DNA of 64,000 nucleotides. It comes from Acinetobacter bouvetii DSM 14964 = CIP 107468. Lineage in GTDB: Bacteria; Pseudomonadota; Gammaproteobacteria; Pseudomonadales; Moraxellaceae. Made by a program: the position numbers and the translations under genes. The stretch lies in assembly GCF_000368865.1 (NCBI RefSeq), contig NZ_KB849726.1:275716-339715 (forward strand). Direction: 5' to 3'. Positions 1-9,487 of the stretch are shown here, one piece after another. The notes under the pieces were generated by a model. The model was not told the DNA's origin and did not search any database. It was given only the letters and a program-made list of their open reading frames with translations. Numbering within the stretch: position 1 is the first letter of the stretch; every line of letters starts with the position of its first letter.

Positions 1-27
1 GAGGCAAAGATGAAAAGCATCCGCCAT

Positions 28-58
28 AAAAAAGCCCAAATTTCAGTTTGGGCTTTTT
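28..58. terminator. Bidirectional intrinsic terminator beside nadE
   Basis: A 10-bp perfect inverted repeat (AAAGCCCAAA / TTTGGGCTTT) with a short loop is flanked by an A-run on the left and a T-run on the right. It can therefore stop transcription from either strand. It lies just after the nadE stop codon on the minus strand. Confidence 0.85.
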
Positions 59-70
59 AATAAATGCGGC

Positions 71-1696
71 TTAAATACCGGGTTTCCAGCCATTGACGAT
101 TGGGTAGCGGCGTTCACGGCTAAAGGCGCGTGAACTGATGCGCGGGCCAATTGCGCCTTGACGGCGTTTGTATTCATTGAAATCGACTAAGCGGATGACT
201 TTGGCAACCACTTCTGCATCGAAGCCTTTGGCAATAATGTCATCTTGGCTCATGTCTTCTTCAATGTAGGCATATAAAATGGCGTCCAATACATCATAAG
301 CAGGCAAAGAGTCTTGATCAGTTTGATCTGGGCGAAGTTCCGCAGAAGGCGGGCGGGTAATCACACGCTCAGGAATCACCGGTGTTTCTGAAATGCTGTT
401 GCGGTATTTTGCCAGCTCAAACACGATGGTTTTATATACATCTTTCAGCACCGCATAGCCGCCAACCATGTCGCCGTACAGGGTGCAGTAGCCGACCGAC
501 AATTCAGATTTATTGCCGGTAGACAGCACCAAATTTCCGAATTTATTTGACAGCGCCATCAGCAAAGTGCCGCGTGAACGCGCCTGCAGGTTTTCTTCGG
601 TTGCATCAGCGGGCGCATTACCAAAGAACGGATAAAGTGTCTGCATGAAGCCGGACACAATCGGGTTGATTTCGGCAATGCCGAAAGTCACGCCCATGTT
701 CTTCGCCTGTTCAGCCGCATCTTCAACACTGATTTGCGCGGTGTAGGTATAGGGCATCATCACCGCCTGCACTTTATCAGCGCCAATTGCGTCGGCGGCA
801 ATCGCCAAGGTCAAAGCTGAATCAATGCCGCCGGATAAGCCTAAAATCACGCCTGAAAAGCCTGAACGCTGTACATAATCACGGGTTGCCAGTACCAGGC
901 TTTGGTAAATTTCAGCCATGGTGCCCATGACAGGGGTAATGGCGCCTTTGATAAATGCTTTTTGCCCCGCATCATATTCAGCGATATACAAATCTTCTTT
1001 GAAGCTCGGCGCTTGCAGTGCAATTTCACCGTCTTTGCTTATCACGAAGCTGGTGCCGTCAAAAATTAAATCATCTTGACCGCCGACTTGGTTGCAGTAA
1101 ACCAAGTTCAAATTCATTTGTTTGGCCAAAGCTGACATGGTTTCAATGCGGTGCTGCGGTTTGCCGACTTCATAAGGCGATGCATTCAGCACCAATGCCG
1201 TTTCAACATTCAGCTGCGCCAATTGCTGCACCGTTGGCAGCGCCCAGACATCTTCACAAATCAGCACGCCAAATTTGTGGCCGAGGTATTCAAAGACCAA
1301 ATGCTGATGGCCTTCAGTGAAATAGCGCTTTTCATCAAATACGCTGTAATTCGGCAAATTCTGCTTGTTGTAGATGCCCAGAACCTGACCGTCTTTCATG
1401 ACGGCAGCGGCGTTATAGCGCTGGCCGTCTGCTGTTTGATTGACAAAACCGAAGACTAAAACGATGTCTTTAATTTCTGCCAGTTTGTCAAAAGCCTGCT
1501 GAGTGCGTTTGCTGAGGCTTGGGCGCAGCAAAAGATCTTCTGCTGGGTAACCTAAAGTAGAAAGTTCAGGAAAAACAATAATATCGGCATTTTGTTTTTT
1601 CGCTTGATTTGCCTGCTCCAGCATTTTTTCGGCATTTGATATCAAGTTGCCAGTATGTGGAGAGAATTGGGCAAGCGCAATTTTAAAACTATTCAT
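71..1696 (-). CDS. nadE: Glutamine-dependent NAD+ synthetase
   Basis: Catalyses the last step of NAD biosynthesis: ATP-dependent amidation of deamido-NAD, with ammonia drawn from glutamine. Two domains are visible in 541 residues. The N-terminal nitrilase-type amidase domain (about 1-250) carries the glutamate in FPELSTLGYP and the nucleophile cysteine in LICEDVW. The C-terminal synthetase domain (about 270-541) carries the PP-loop SGGIDSALTLAIA. The length fits the two-domain glutamine-dependent form, not the short ammonia-dependent form. The start is the ATG giving MNSFKIALAQ, where the nitrilase fold begins. The gene appears monocistronic, with a terminator immediately downstream. Confidence 0.96.
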   Translation of the reverse strand: MNSFKIALAQFSPHTGNLISNAEKMLEQANQAKKQNADIIVFPELSTLGYPAEDLLLRPSLSKRTQQAFDKLAEIKDIVLVFGFVNQTADGQRYNAAAVMKDGQVLGIYNKQNLPNYSVFDEKRYFTEGHQHLVFEYLGHKFGVLICEDVWALPTVQQLAQLNVETALVLNASPYEVGKPQHRIETMSALAKQMNLNLVYCNQVGGQDDLIFDGTSFVISKDGEIALQAPSFKEDLYIAEYDAGQKAFIKGAITPVMGTMAEIYQSLVLATRDYVQRSGFSGVILGLSGGIDSALTLAIAADAIGADKVQAVMMPYTYTAQISVEDAAEQAKNMGVTFGIAEINPIVSGFMQTLYPFFGNAPADATEENLQARSRGTLLMALSNKFGNLVLSTGNKSELSVGYCTLYGDMVGGYAVLKDVYKTIVFELAKYRNSISETPVIPERVITRPPSAELRPDQTDQDSLPAYDVLDAILYAYIEEDMSQDDIIAKGFDAEVVAKVIRLVDFNEYKRRQGAIGPRISSRAFSRERRYPIVNGWKPGI

Positions 1697-2065
1697 TCCA
1701 ACTAAATCCTATTCCTATAGGGGGGTGAATGCACTAAAAAACTGATTTTTATTATGAGTATTATTCAGCAGAGTGCATTTTGATACTAAAAATACAGCCA
1801 TAAAGGCTTAAAAAACATCATTTAAGCGATGATATAAAAATCTTCTTGCGCTTTGTAAAGCATTTCAGACCTGAGGCTATTTTAGCTGAAATTGACTTAG
1901 ATGCTAGAGCCAATTCAAAGGTTTTAAATCGAATATGAGCAGGAACTATGCCAATCGCGGTGCTGCTGCAGCTACTGGGTTAAATTTATTAAAAAAATAG
2001 CGCTCAAGGATGAAAATTTCAGGTGGATAAAGGCTGAAAGATCGGAGTGGATAGAAGAAAAAATG
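1697..2065. other. Intergenic region between nadE and the HExxH gene
   Basis: No convincing gene or RNA is seen in this stretch of about 370 bases. It must hold the nadE promoter, which is read leftward. A G-run near 1719-1724 lies close upstream of nadE, but no named element was recognised. Confidence 0.5.
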
Positions 2066-2575
2066 CTATGGATGCGGCCGCCTGTCCTCGGGGGACAAGA
2101 TCATGTTGCGAATGCGCTTAAAAAAGATATCACGGGCGATATCTCCCTGCTGTTCAATATTGTAGTCAAAGTACTTTTTACCGGGCTGAAGCCGATATGC
2201 ATAGGGATTGTATTTGCCGAAACTTAAAAAGAAAGCGCTTTGCAGCAATGCGCCGCGCAGCAGGACATTGATGTTTTGCTGATACTGGTAAATATGCGCC
2301 ATTTCGTGAATAAAAAGCCCTTGATAGGAAAGGCTTTCCAATGAATAGTCATTGCTGAAGCAGGGCGAACGGGCGTGAATATTGCCGCTGGGCGCCATCA
2401 CAATATGCCTGGGCTGCCACGGCAAATACGGATGGTTCATCACTTTGACTTTGGAGTAGTCAATCAGGCCGCCAAAAACGCTTTGGCACAGCGCAATCTC
2501 GCCAGGCGTCAGCCCGCGGCATTTAAAGCGTTCCAGCTTTAAAAGTCGAATCAAGAGCGGCAGAAAATTGAACAT
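2066..2575 (-). CDS. Small HExxH-motif protein, possible zinc peptidase
   Basis: A protein of about 169 residues with the motif FIHEMAHIYQYQQN near its middle. HEMAH fits the HExxH zinc site of metallopeptidases, and the following text resembles proteins loosely annotated as Vgr-related or DUF4157-like. No signal peptide is obvious. The frame can be extended to a TTG at 2656 (196 residues), but the ATG at 2575 is the first good start; neither has a clear ribosome binding site. It is divergent from ravA, with about 130 bases between them. The function is unknown; the peptidase role is inferred from the motif alone. Confidence 0.65.
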   Translation of the reverse strand: MFNFLPLLIRLLKLERFKCRGLTPGEIALCQSVFGGLIDYSKVKVMNHPYLPWQPRHIVMAPSGNIHARSPCFSNDYSLESLSYQGLFIHEMAHIYQYQQNINVLLRGALLQSAFFLSFGKYNPYAYRLQPGKKYFDYNIEQQGDIARDIFFKRIRNMILSPEDRRPHP

Positions 2576-2707
2576 GGGGCAATGGCGGTGGCTGAGTACT
2601 GCCGATAAAGATAGCAAATTTTTAGGGCTGATTTTTAAAATCGTTAAATTTCGCAAACCGCTATTGCGCCGTTACAATAGGATTCTCTTTTTTCAGTGAT
2701 GTTTTTT

Positions 2708-4210
2708 ATGAAAGCGCGAATGCATGCACTCATTTCCCAAGTCAGTGAACAGATGTATGAGCGCGAGCAGATTATGGCGCTGAGTCTGCTGGCAGGCATT
2801 GCCGGCATGAATACCTTTTTGTACGGTTCACCGGGTACCGCCAAAAGCCTGATCTCCCGCCGTATAGCTTCTGCTTTTGAAGTAGGCGAATATTTTGAAT
2901 ACCTGATGAACCGCTTCAGCACGCCGGAAGAAATTTTTGGCCCAGTATCGATAAAAGCTTTAAAGGATGATCAGTATCTGCGTAAAACAGAACATTATCT
3001 GCCTAAGGCTGATTTTGCTTTTTTAGATGAAATTTGGAAGGCCAGCCCAGCCATTTTAAATACGCTGCTGACACTGATTAATGAAAAGACTTTTAAAAAT
3101 GGCGACATGATTCAGCATGTGCCGTTAAAAGTATTGATGAGCGCGTCCAATGAAATTCCTGAACCCAATCAAGGTTTAGATGCGCTGTATGACCGCTTTA
3201 TCCTGCGTTTAGTTGTGCCGCCTATTCAGCAGGCGCAAAATTTCCACGCTTTGCTGCAAGCCAAGCCCAGCGCAGCCAAAATAGAAGCGGCGGATGACCT
3301 GCGCATTAAAAAGCAGGAACTGCAGCAGTGGCGCGAACAAATCCATCAGGTGCAGCTGCCGGCGGAAGTTTTGAAAATCTTTGATGCGGTCAAGCAATCT
3401 TTAACTGACAGCTTTGAAGAGCATGCCGTTTATGTCTCTGACCGGCGCTGGCAGCGCGCAGCGTATTTGCTGAAAGCTTCCGCCTTTATTAATGACCGCA
3501 CTGAAGTGAATCTTTTGGATCTGTTTATTTTAAAGCACTGCTTATGGAGCCAGATAGATGACATTGATTTTGTTGCGCAGACCATAGAGCAGGCTATCTT
3601 AGAAATTGGCTTGGATTCAGATCTGGATTTGGCCGGCAGCATTGCGCAAAAAGAAGATGCCGAACAGCGGATTCTGAATCATTTTTATTATACCGATGAG
3701 GTTTATGCGAGCTATTTGATCTGCGGCCGTGAGTATTTAAAAGCTGTGACCAATTTGGATCATCATTATCAGGATAAAGTACTGTATTTAGAGCTGGATA
3801 AAATGGACAGCAAAAAAGATTTCTTTGCCGTGGATGAAAGCGGTGAGGAAATCCGCGGCATTGTTTGCAATTTCAATGGCGGGCGGCAGTGCACGTTAAA
3901 AGGCGGCTATTACGGTTTAGAAGAAGCGGTGACGCCTTATATTAAATATCCGAAGGGCAGTGCGCGTACCCAGCTGTCAGCGCAGGTTCAATATGACCTG
4001 CTGCATGAGGTGCAGGCGCTGCAAAGCAAGCTGAGCCACGATTATGCCGTGCTGCGGCAGAGGGTTGATGCGGCATCCGCGCATTTTGATTCAGACTTTG
4101 CCGCGCAGGACGATGCGGCCAAGCTGAAAGCGCAGCTGGCCCTGACGCTGCAGCGTTATGATCTGCAGCGTCAGGACTGCCAGCGTTTGGAACGCTTATG
4201 CCGAAATTAA
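2708..4210 (+). CDS. ravA: MoxR-family AAA+ ATPase RavA
   Basis: A hexameric-type AAA+ ATPase of the MoxR group, about 500 residues, close to the E. coli RavA length. Walker A is YGSPGTAKSLISRR and Walker B is in FAFLDEIWKASPAIL, followed by a sensor-like SASNEIPEP. The C-terminal half is lower complexity and matches the accessory part of RavA. The next gene overlaps it by 13 bases and encodes a VWA protein, the usual RavA partner, which strengthens the call. In E. coli, RavA-ViaA acts as a chaperone-like pair tied to respiratory complexes and the lysine decarboxylase; those partners are not shown here. GTG at 2696 and ATG at 2699 are alternative starts; the ATG giving MKARMHALIS is preferred. 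Confidence 0.9.
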   Translation: MKARMHALISQVSEQMYEREQIMALSLLAGIAGMNTFLYGSPGTAKSLISRRIASAFEVGEYFEYLMNRFSTPEEIFGPVSIKALKDDQYLRKTEHYLPKADFAFLDEIWKASPAILNTLLTLINEKTFKNGDMIQHVPLKVLMSASNEIPEPNQGLDALYDRFILRLVVPPIQQAQNFHALLQAKPSAAKIEAADDLRIKKQELQQWREQIHQVQLPAEVLKIFDAVKQSLTDSFEEHAVYVSDRRWQRAAYLLKASAFINDRTEVNLLDLFILKHCLWSQIDDIDFVAQTIEQAILEIGLDSDLDLAGSIAQKEDAEQRILNHFYYTDEVYASYLICGREYLKAVTNLDHHYQDKVLYLELDKMDSKKDFFAVDESGEEIRGIVCNFNGGRQCTLKGGYYGLEEAVTPYIKYPKGSARTQLSAQVQYDLLHEVQALQSKLSHDYAVLRQRVDAASAHFDSDFAAQDDAAKLKAQLALTLQRYDLQRQDCQRLERLCRN

Positions 4211-5640
4211 AGCTGCAGTCTGCCCAGCAGACAGCCAATGCGCTGACGGCAGTCACCGATCAGCTGTATGAGGAACTTCGCCAGTCCACATTAAAGCATT
4301 GGCTGGACGATGAAAAAGCGGCCAAGAAAATAGATGAAAAAGTGCATGCATGGGCTTATCAGGCTAAATCCAGCTTGGATCAGCAGCACCCTTATCAGGC
4401 GGTACAGCAGCAGCTGGAGGCATGGCTGGAAAAAAAGGCGGTTTCAGGCATTGAATTAGAGCTGATGCAGCAGCAGTTTCAGGATTTTCAGCAAGGGCTG
4501 GGCATTCCTGTTTTGGGGGGGGTATGGCAATTTCAGCAAAATGCAGTGCAGTCCAAAACCGCACTGCATCTGCAGTTTCAGCTGCTGCAGGAAAAATGGC
4601 AGCGCAAACTCACTGAAGCTGTTGCACAATGGGAATTTGAACAGCTGGCGCTGCAGCGTGATGCCTTTTTAGATGAAATTAAGGACTTTTTAGCCGCTTT
4701 GCAGAAAATGGCGAAACATAAGGATGCCTTTGGCGCAGATACCGGCATCTTTATTGATTACTCTAAAGGGCAGCTGACGGAACAGGATGTACAGCAGTTT
4801 GAAATGTGGAGCAATTATTTAGCGCAGGACAAAGCGCTGCAGAAGCTGTGCCAAATAATGGGCAGCGCCGAGCCTTCCAAATATAAACGCAAACCTTTAG
4901 CGGTGAATCCTGTGCAGGCGCAGCAAGCCCTGCCGGATCAGCGCGCCTTTGAAGAAATTACCGGCATCCATTTGTCTCAGCATTTGAATTTGGCGTTGCC
5001 CAGTGAGCTGGCGCTGCTGTCAGATCCGGATTTGCAGATTTTATTTGATCTGAAATATTTAGAATCGAACCTTTTGGGATTTCATTTGCAAGGCGAACAA
5101 AGCGGGCGCGTGATTGATGATCCGCGCCGGACCCGTAAAATGCGGGGTGAAAAAGGCCCGATGATTCTGTGTCTGGATACCAGCGGATCTATGCATGGAC
5201 AGCCTGAATTGATTGCCAAAGCCATCAGCTTGTATTTGGCCATGCAGGCCATGAAATCTAAACGGCCCATGCATATCATCAACTTTTCGACCAATCTAAC
5301 GGCCTTGGAGTTGCAGCAGGGCGATGCGCTGGATGACGTGATTCATTTTTTAAGCCAGTCCTTTCATGGCGGCACGGATATTGTTCCCGCCATGCAGCAT
5401 GCGGCAGACATGCTGCGCCAGCCGAATTTCAGCCATGCCGATGTGTTGGTGATCTCGGACTTTATCATGGGCGGTTTGCCGCCTGAATTAATGGAAGGCA
5501 TTGAGCAGCTGCAGCAGCAGGGGGTCGGCTTTTATGCGGCGGCTATTGGCAACTTCCGTATTGACCATCTGAATGACGCCTTGTTTGACCATCAATGGGT
5601 GTATCAGGCGAATACCGGAAAAGTAGAACAGCTGAATTAA
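4198..5640 (+). CDS. viaA: VWA-domain protein ViaA, RavA partner
   Basis: A 480-residue protein whose C-terminal third is a von Willebrand factor A domain with an intact MIDAS motif: DTSGSMHG near residue 327, followed by a GGTDIVPAM segment and VLVISDFIMGG. The N-terminal two-thirds is helical and glutamine-rich. The length is near that of E. coli ViaA. Its start codon lies inside the ravA end, so the two are almost certainly translationally coupled. The MIDAS metal site is expected to bind a divalent ion and mediate contact with RavA or substrates. The function in this organism is inferred from the pair. Confidence 0.9.
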   Translation: MPKLKLQSAQQTANALTAVTDQLYEELRQSTLKHWLDDEKAAKKIDEKVHAWAYQAKSSLDQQHPYQAVQQQLEAWLEKKAVSGIELELMQQQFQDFQQGLGIPVLGGVWQFQQNAVQSKTALHLQFQLLQEKWQRKLTEAVAQWEFEQLALQRDAFLDEIKDFLAALQKMAKHKDAFGADTGIFIDYSKGQLTEQDVQQFEMWSNYLAQDKALQKLCQIMGSAEPSKYKRKPLAVNPVQAQQALPDQRAFEEITGIHLSQHLNLALPSELALLSDPDLQILFDLKYLESNLLGFHLQGEQSGRVIDDPRRTRKMRGEKGPMILCLDTSGSMHGQPELIAKAISLYLAMQAMKSKRPMHIINFSTNLTALELQQGDALDDVIHFLSQSFHGGTDIVPAMQHAADMLRQPNFSHADVLVISDFIMGGLPPELMEGIEQLQQQGVGFYAAAIGNFRIDHLNDALFDHQWVYQANTGKVEQLN

Positions 5641-5885
5641 CTGGATCAGCAGGAGTGCAAAAAAGGCCCTGACCCTAATTGATATAAAGATGGCATTGAA
5701 TGAAAATTTCAAGGCCTTATTGTCTGACAATATTTTCAATCGGCAATATTTGCCAATTCAAAGATCATTTCTGCAAATGGCTTCATGGCGCGCATGTCTT
5801 AATTTTTGATCATATCCCTCAGTATTGATTGCTGAGACTTGATGCTTTCGTAATTGAATGCGAATACAAAAAAAGAGTAAGCGCT

Positions 5886-6842
5886 ATGCAAATAATCAGC
5901 CCAATCAAAAAAGCATTCAGCAGCGTATTGGCTGGCCCGGTTTTTAATGCCGCCAAGCAATCCGCCATTATTCCGATCCGGCACATGAAGTTCGAATTTG
6001 AGCCCGAGAAAATTGATCCTAAATTTTATATGAATGCAGAACTGGCCAGCGCCTATTTTGCATCGCTGTCGATTTTTCTGACTTTTGGCGAAGATTTGGT
6101 GATTGATACGGCGCGCTATCACCGCGATTTTGTGAAAGATCCTTTGCTGAAGCAGCGGGTAACCTCATTGATCGGCCAGGAAGCGCTGCATTCTAAGCTG
6201 CATGAAGAAATGAATGATGCCTATATGGCGATTGATCTGCCGGTGAAGCTTTTCCGAACCTTGGCGGGCTATGTCTTTGATTATGGCTTCAACCGCCTGC
6301 CGCAGCCGATGAAACTGTCGCTGATGGCGGGTATTGAGCATTTTACCGCCGTGCTGGCGGAATACATGATGAACCATGAGCAGATCTTCTTCGATTCTCA
6401 GGATGAAAAGCAGCGCGCTATTTGGCTGTGGCACATGCTGGAAGAGTCAGAGCATAAGGATATCGCCTACGATGTCTTTCAAAACCTGTCCAATAACTAT
6501 GCGCTGCGGGCGGCGGGATTCTTTGCAGCCCTGACCACCATTTTAGTGCTGATTTCCGCGGCTTCACTTGTGGTGCCGTTTTACCGCAAGCCTTCCAATC
6601 TGATCAGCGGCGCATATTGGAAAGATGTGCCGCGCAGTTTTCAGCTGATTTTTGGCTTAAAAGACGGCGTTTACGGCAGCAGCTGGAAGCATATTTTTGA
6701 CTATCTGCGTCCGGGTTTTCACCCGAATGATTACGATACTTCGGCATTTTTGGAGTATTACAAAGAGCGCCTGCTGCACCCGGAAACTGGCGTGCTGACG
6801 CCGTATTTTATCAAAGAATTCACACCCGCTTTAAAAGCGTGA
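5886..6842 (+). CDS. PF10118-type metal-dependent hydrolase
   Basis: A 318-residue protein with histidine/glutamate motifs expected of a diiron-like or metal-dependent fold: EALHSKLHEEMND, then EYMMNHEQ, then EESEHKDIAYDVF. These match the pattern of the PF10118 family, whose members are named metal-dependent hydrolases though their chemistry is poorly known. A hydrophobic stretch near residue 205-225 (FFAALTTILVLISAASLVV) may sit in the membrane. The ATG at 5886 was chosen; the frame opens earlier at 5829 with no family-like sequence. It is the first gene of a tight operon with a short-chain dehydrogenase and a flavin monooxygenase, which suggests a role in lipid or ketone oxidation. Confidence 0.8.
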   Translation: MQIISPIKKAFSSVLAGPVFNAAKQSAIIPIRHMKFEFEPEKIDPKFYMNAELASAYFASLSIFLTFGEDLVIDTARYHRDFVKDPLLKQRVTSLIGQEALHSKLHEEMNDAYMAIDLPVKLFRTLAGYVFDYGFNRLPQPMKLSLMAGIEHFTAVLAEYMMNHEQIFFDSQDEKQRAIWLWHMLEESEHKDIAYDVFQNLSNNYALRAAGFFAALTTILVLISAASLVVPFYRKPSNLISGAYWKDVPRSFQLIFGLKDGVYGSSWKHIFDYLRPGFHPNDYDTSAFLEYYKERLLHPETGVLTPYFIKEFTPALKA

Positions 6843-6877
6843 ATTGCGCAGAAGACAAAAAGAAAAAGGAAAAAATC

Positions 6878-7741
6878 ATGGGATTCTTCAGTAAAAAGGC
6901 CATGCCCAGCTGCAATGCTTATGCGGTGATTACCGGCGCAGGCAGCGGCATTGGCCGCAGTTTTGCATTGGAAGTGGCGCGGCGCGGCGGACATATTGTC
7001 TGCGCGGATATTAATTTGGAGGCGGCGCAGGAAACGGCCGATTTGATTCAGTCCCTGACCGCATCCAATGCTTATGCCGTGCAGTGTGATGTGGGTGTGA
7101 AAGAGCAGGTGCAGGCGTTGTCTGAGCAGTCTGAACAGCTGCTGGGCCACCCTGTCACTTTGGTGATTAATAATGCAGGCGTGGGGCTGGGCGGCAAGTT
7201 TGATGAAGTCACTTTGGACGACTGGCAGTGGTGCATGCATGTCAATTTGTGGGGCGTGATACATGGCTGCCACTATTTTGTGCCGAAACTGAAGCAAAAT
7301 GGCGGCGGAGCCATTATTAATGTCGCTTCAGCTGCGGGTTTTACGGCAGCCCCTGAAATGACGGCTTATAACGTGACCAAGTCCAGTGTGCTGGCTTTAT
7401 CAGAAACCCTGTCTGCAGAGCTTCGCAGCGCCAACATCCGCGTCAATGTGCTGTGTCCGACTTTGGTGCCGACCAATATCATGAAAAATGGCCGTTTGCC
7501 GGAAAGTTATTCGGGGCTGGCGGACAAGCTGCTGATGAATCATGCTTTTACCACCAGCGATGCTGTGGCGCAGAAAACCTTGAATCAGCTGGATGCCAAT
7601 AAGCTGTATACCATTCCACAGCCGGACGCCAAGCTGTTTTGGTGGATGAAGCGCCTGTCACCGCAGCTGTATGCCAAACTTTTAGGGGTCGGCTATCCCT
7701 TATTCAACCGATATATGAAAAAAGCGGGAGCTGCGTCATGA
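6878..7741 (+). CDS. Short-chain dehydrogenase/reductase (SDR)
   Basis: A classical SDR of 287 residues. The cofactor motif is TGAGSGIG near the N-terminus, NNAG appears near residue 97, and the catalytic Ser-Tyr-Lys set is in NVASAAGFTAAPEMTAYNVTK. An aspartate after the second strand (CADIN) favours NAD(H) over NADP(H), by family rule. The start ATG follows an AAGGA ribosome binding site; an upstream in-frame GTG at 6839 overlaps the previous stop and is less likely. Its stop overlaps the start of the next gene (ATGA), so the three genes are co-translated. The substrate is unknown; a secondary alcohol or ketone linked to the neighbouring Baeyer-Villiger enzyme is likely. Confidence 0.88.
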   Translation: MGFFSKKAMPSCNAYAVITGAGSGIGRSFALEVARRGGHIVCADINLEAAQETADLIQSLTASNAYAVQCDVGVKEQVQALSEQSEQLLGHPVTLVINNAGVGLGGKFDEVTLDDWQWCMHVNLWGVIHGCHYFVPKLKQNGGGAIINVASAAGFTAAPEMTAYNVTKSSVLALSETLSAELRSANIRVNVLCPTLVPTNIMKNGRLPESYSGLADKLLMNHAFTTSDAVAQKTLNQLDANKLYTIPQPDAKLFWWMKRLSPQLYAKLLGVGYPLFNRYMKKAGAAS

Positions 7742-9351
7742 ATATGCCAACCGCATTGGATGCGGAAAACCGAATAGAAGAATCCGAAGGCGGCACTGCG
7801 CAGAAAAAAGCGCCAAGAAAGACCGTAGCCAAGAGCAATCTAAAAACCAAAACCTCAGCGCAGGCGGAAAATAGCAAAATTCAGCAGCCGTCTGCCCATA
7901 TTCATCTATATGACACCATCGTTGTCGGCGCTGGCATTTCCGGCATTGCCACTGCGCATAAGCTGACGCAAGTCGGTTATGAGGATTTTATCGTACTGGA
8001 AAAAGCCGGCCGTATCGGCGGAACGTGGCGTGAAAATACCTATCCGGGCTGCGGCTGTGATGTGCCATCCGCGCTGTATTCCTTTTCTTTTGCGCCTAGC
8101 CATCAATGGAGCAATCTGTTTGCCAAGCAGCCTGAAATTTTAAGTTACTTGGAACATGTGGTAGAACAGTTTGATTTGCAGGATAAAATTCTGCTGAATC
8201 ATGAACTGCAGGATGCGGTTTGGCAGGAAGATCAAAAGCGCTGGACACTGCAGACCTCACAGGGCGAGTTTTGGGCAAAGACGGTAATTTTTGGCACAGG
8301 CCCAATTACCGAACCGTCATTGCCAGCACTCAAAGGGATTGAAAGCTTTCAAGGTGAAATGTTTCATTCCGCGCGCTGGAATCATGATTATGATTTAACT
8401 GGCAAGCGGGTGGCGGTGATTGGCACAGGCGCTTCGGCGATCCAGTTTATACCGCAAATCCAGCCATTGGCCAAACAGCTGCACGTCTTTCAGCGTACAG
8501 CGCCTTGGGTGCTGCCCAAAGCGGATATGCAGCTGGGGGATGGCATGAAAAAATGGATCGCTCGGTTTCCGGCTGTTCAGCAGGCATGGCGCAAGAGTGT
8601 CGCGCAGATTCTGAATGGCATCAACTTCGGATTGCGCCATCCTAAAGCGCTGGAGCCGGTTAACTTTATCAGCCGGCAACTGCTGAAACTGCAAGTGCAA
8701 GATCCGCAGCTGTGCCAAAATGTCACCCCAAATTTTTCTATTGGCTGCAAGCGGCTGCTGTTTGCCAATAATTACTATCCTGCTTTGCAGCAGCAGAACG
8801 TCAGCCTGATTCCATGCGGTTTGGTGGAAATAGACGGCAATACCGTTGTGGCCGCCAATGGTGAACGGCATGAGGTTGATGTGATTATTTGGGGCACAGG
8901 CTTCGAGGTGTCGCATCCGCCGATTGGCAAGCGGGTGCGCAATGAACAGGGGGAATATTTATCTGAACTTTGGAAAAACAGTTCACCGGAAGCCTTTCTG
9001 GGCGCCAGCCTTGAGCAAGTGCCGAATGCCTTTTTAATTTTAGGCCCGAATATTTTGGTGTATGACTCCTTTATCGGCATTGCTGAAGCGCAGGTCGAAT
9101 ATATCGTCAGCGGCTTGCTGCAGATGAAAGAGTATCAGTTCACTAAATTCAGCATCAATCCAAAGGTTATCGAGCAGCACAATCATCAGGTGCAACAGCA
9201 TTTGAAGACCACTGTTTTTAATGCAGGCGGCTGCAGGAGCTACTATTTGGATCAAAACGGTAAAAATTTTGCGGCGTGGCCATGGTCGCTGGCGCAATTA
9301 AAACAGCGCTTAAATTCACTGAATTTGAAAGATTATGACTTAGAATTTTAA
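7738..9351 (+). CDS. Baeyer-Villiger-type FAD monooxygenase
   Basis: A 537-residue flavoprotein with an FAD-binding Rossmann motif (VVGAGISGIATAHKL), the Baeyer-Villiger fingerprint FQGEMFHSARW (FxGxxxHxxxW), and a second NADPH-binding Rossmann motif (VIGTGASAIQF). These enzymes insert oxygen next to a ketone to form an ester or lactone. Unusually, the first 55 or so residues form a polar extension rich in Lys, Ala, Glu and Gln before the FAD domain starts at LYDTIVVGAG. The start ATG overlaps the SDR stop. SDR, monooxygenase and hydrolase in sequence would fit alcohol to ketone to ester to acid. A terminator follows. Confidence 0.88.
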   Translation: MNMPTALDAENRIEESEGGTAQKKAPRKTVAKSNLKTKTSAQAENSKIQQPSAHIHLYDTIVVGAGISGIATAHKLTQVGYEDFIVLEKAGRIGGTWRENTYPGCGCDVPSALYSFSFAPSHQWSNLFAKQPEILSYLEHVVEQFDLQDKILLNHELQDAVWQEDQKRWTLQTSQGEFWAKTVIFGTGPITEPSLPALKGIESFQGEMFHSARWNHDYDLTGKRVAVIGTGASAIQFIPQIQPLAKQLHVFQRTAPWVLPKADMQLGDGMKKWIARFPAVQQAWRKSVAQILNGINFGLRHPKALEPVNFISRQLLKLQVQDPQLCQNVTPNFSIGCKRLLFANNYYPALQQQNVSLIPCGLVEIDGNTVVAANGERHEVDVIIWGTGFEVSHPPIGKRVRNEQGEYLSELWKNSSPEAFLGASLEQVPNAFLILGPNILVYDSFIGIAEAQVEYIVSGLLQMKEYQFTKFSINPKVIEQHNHQVQQHLKTTVFNAGGCRSYYLDQNGKNFAAWPWSLAQLKQRLNSLNLKDYDLEF

Positions 9352-9380
9352 GCGCTGGCGTTTTTAAAATCACAGCCGTA

Positions 9381-9411
9381 AAAACCCAAGAATTTGTCTT
9401 GGGTTTTTTAA
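9381..9411. terminator. Intrinsic terminator after the monooxygenase operon
   Basis: AAAACCCAAG and CTTGGGTTTT form a perfect stem with a short loop, followed by a T-run. It ends the plus-strand three-gene operon and could also act on the other strand. Confidence 0.85.
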
Positions 9412-9434
9412 TTTTAGACCTTTTAAATCCGCAT

Positions 9435-9465
9435 AAAAAAACCGCCACAAAGGGCGGTTTTTTAA
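9435..9465. terminator. Intrinsic terminator for gltA
   Basis: AAAAACCGCC / GGCGGTTTTT stem with a CACAAAG-type loop. On the minus strand the stem is followed by a T-run, just past the gltA stop, so it is the likely gltA terminator; it also works as a second stop for the converging operon. Confidence 0.85.
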
Positions 9466-9487
9466 ATCCACGGTTAATTCTAAAGAA

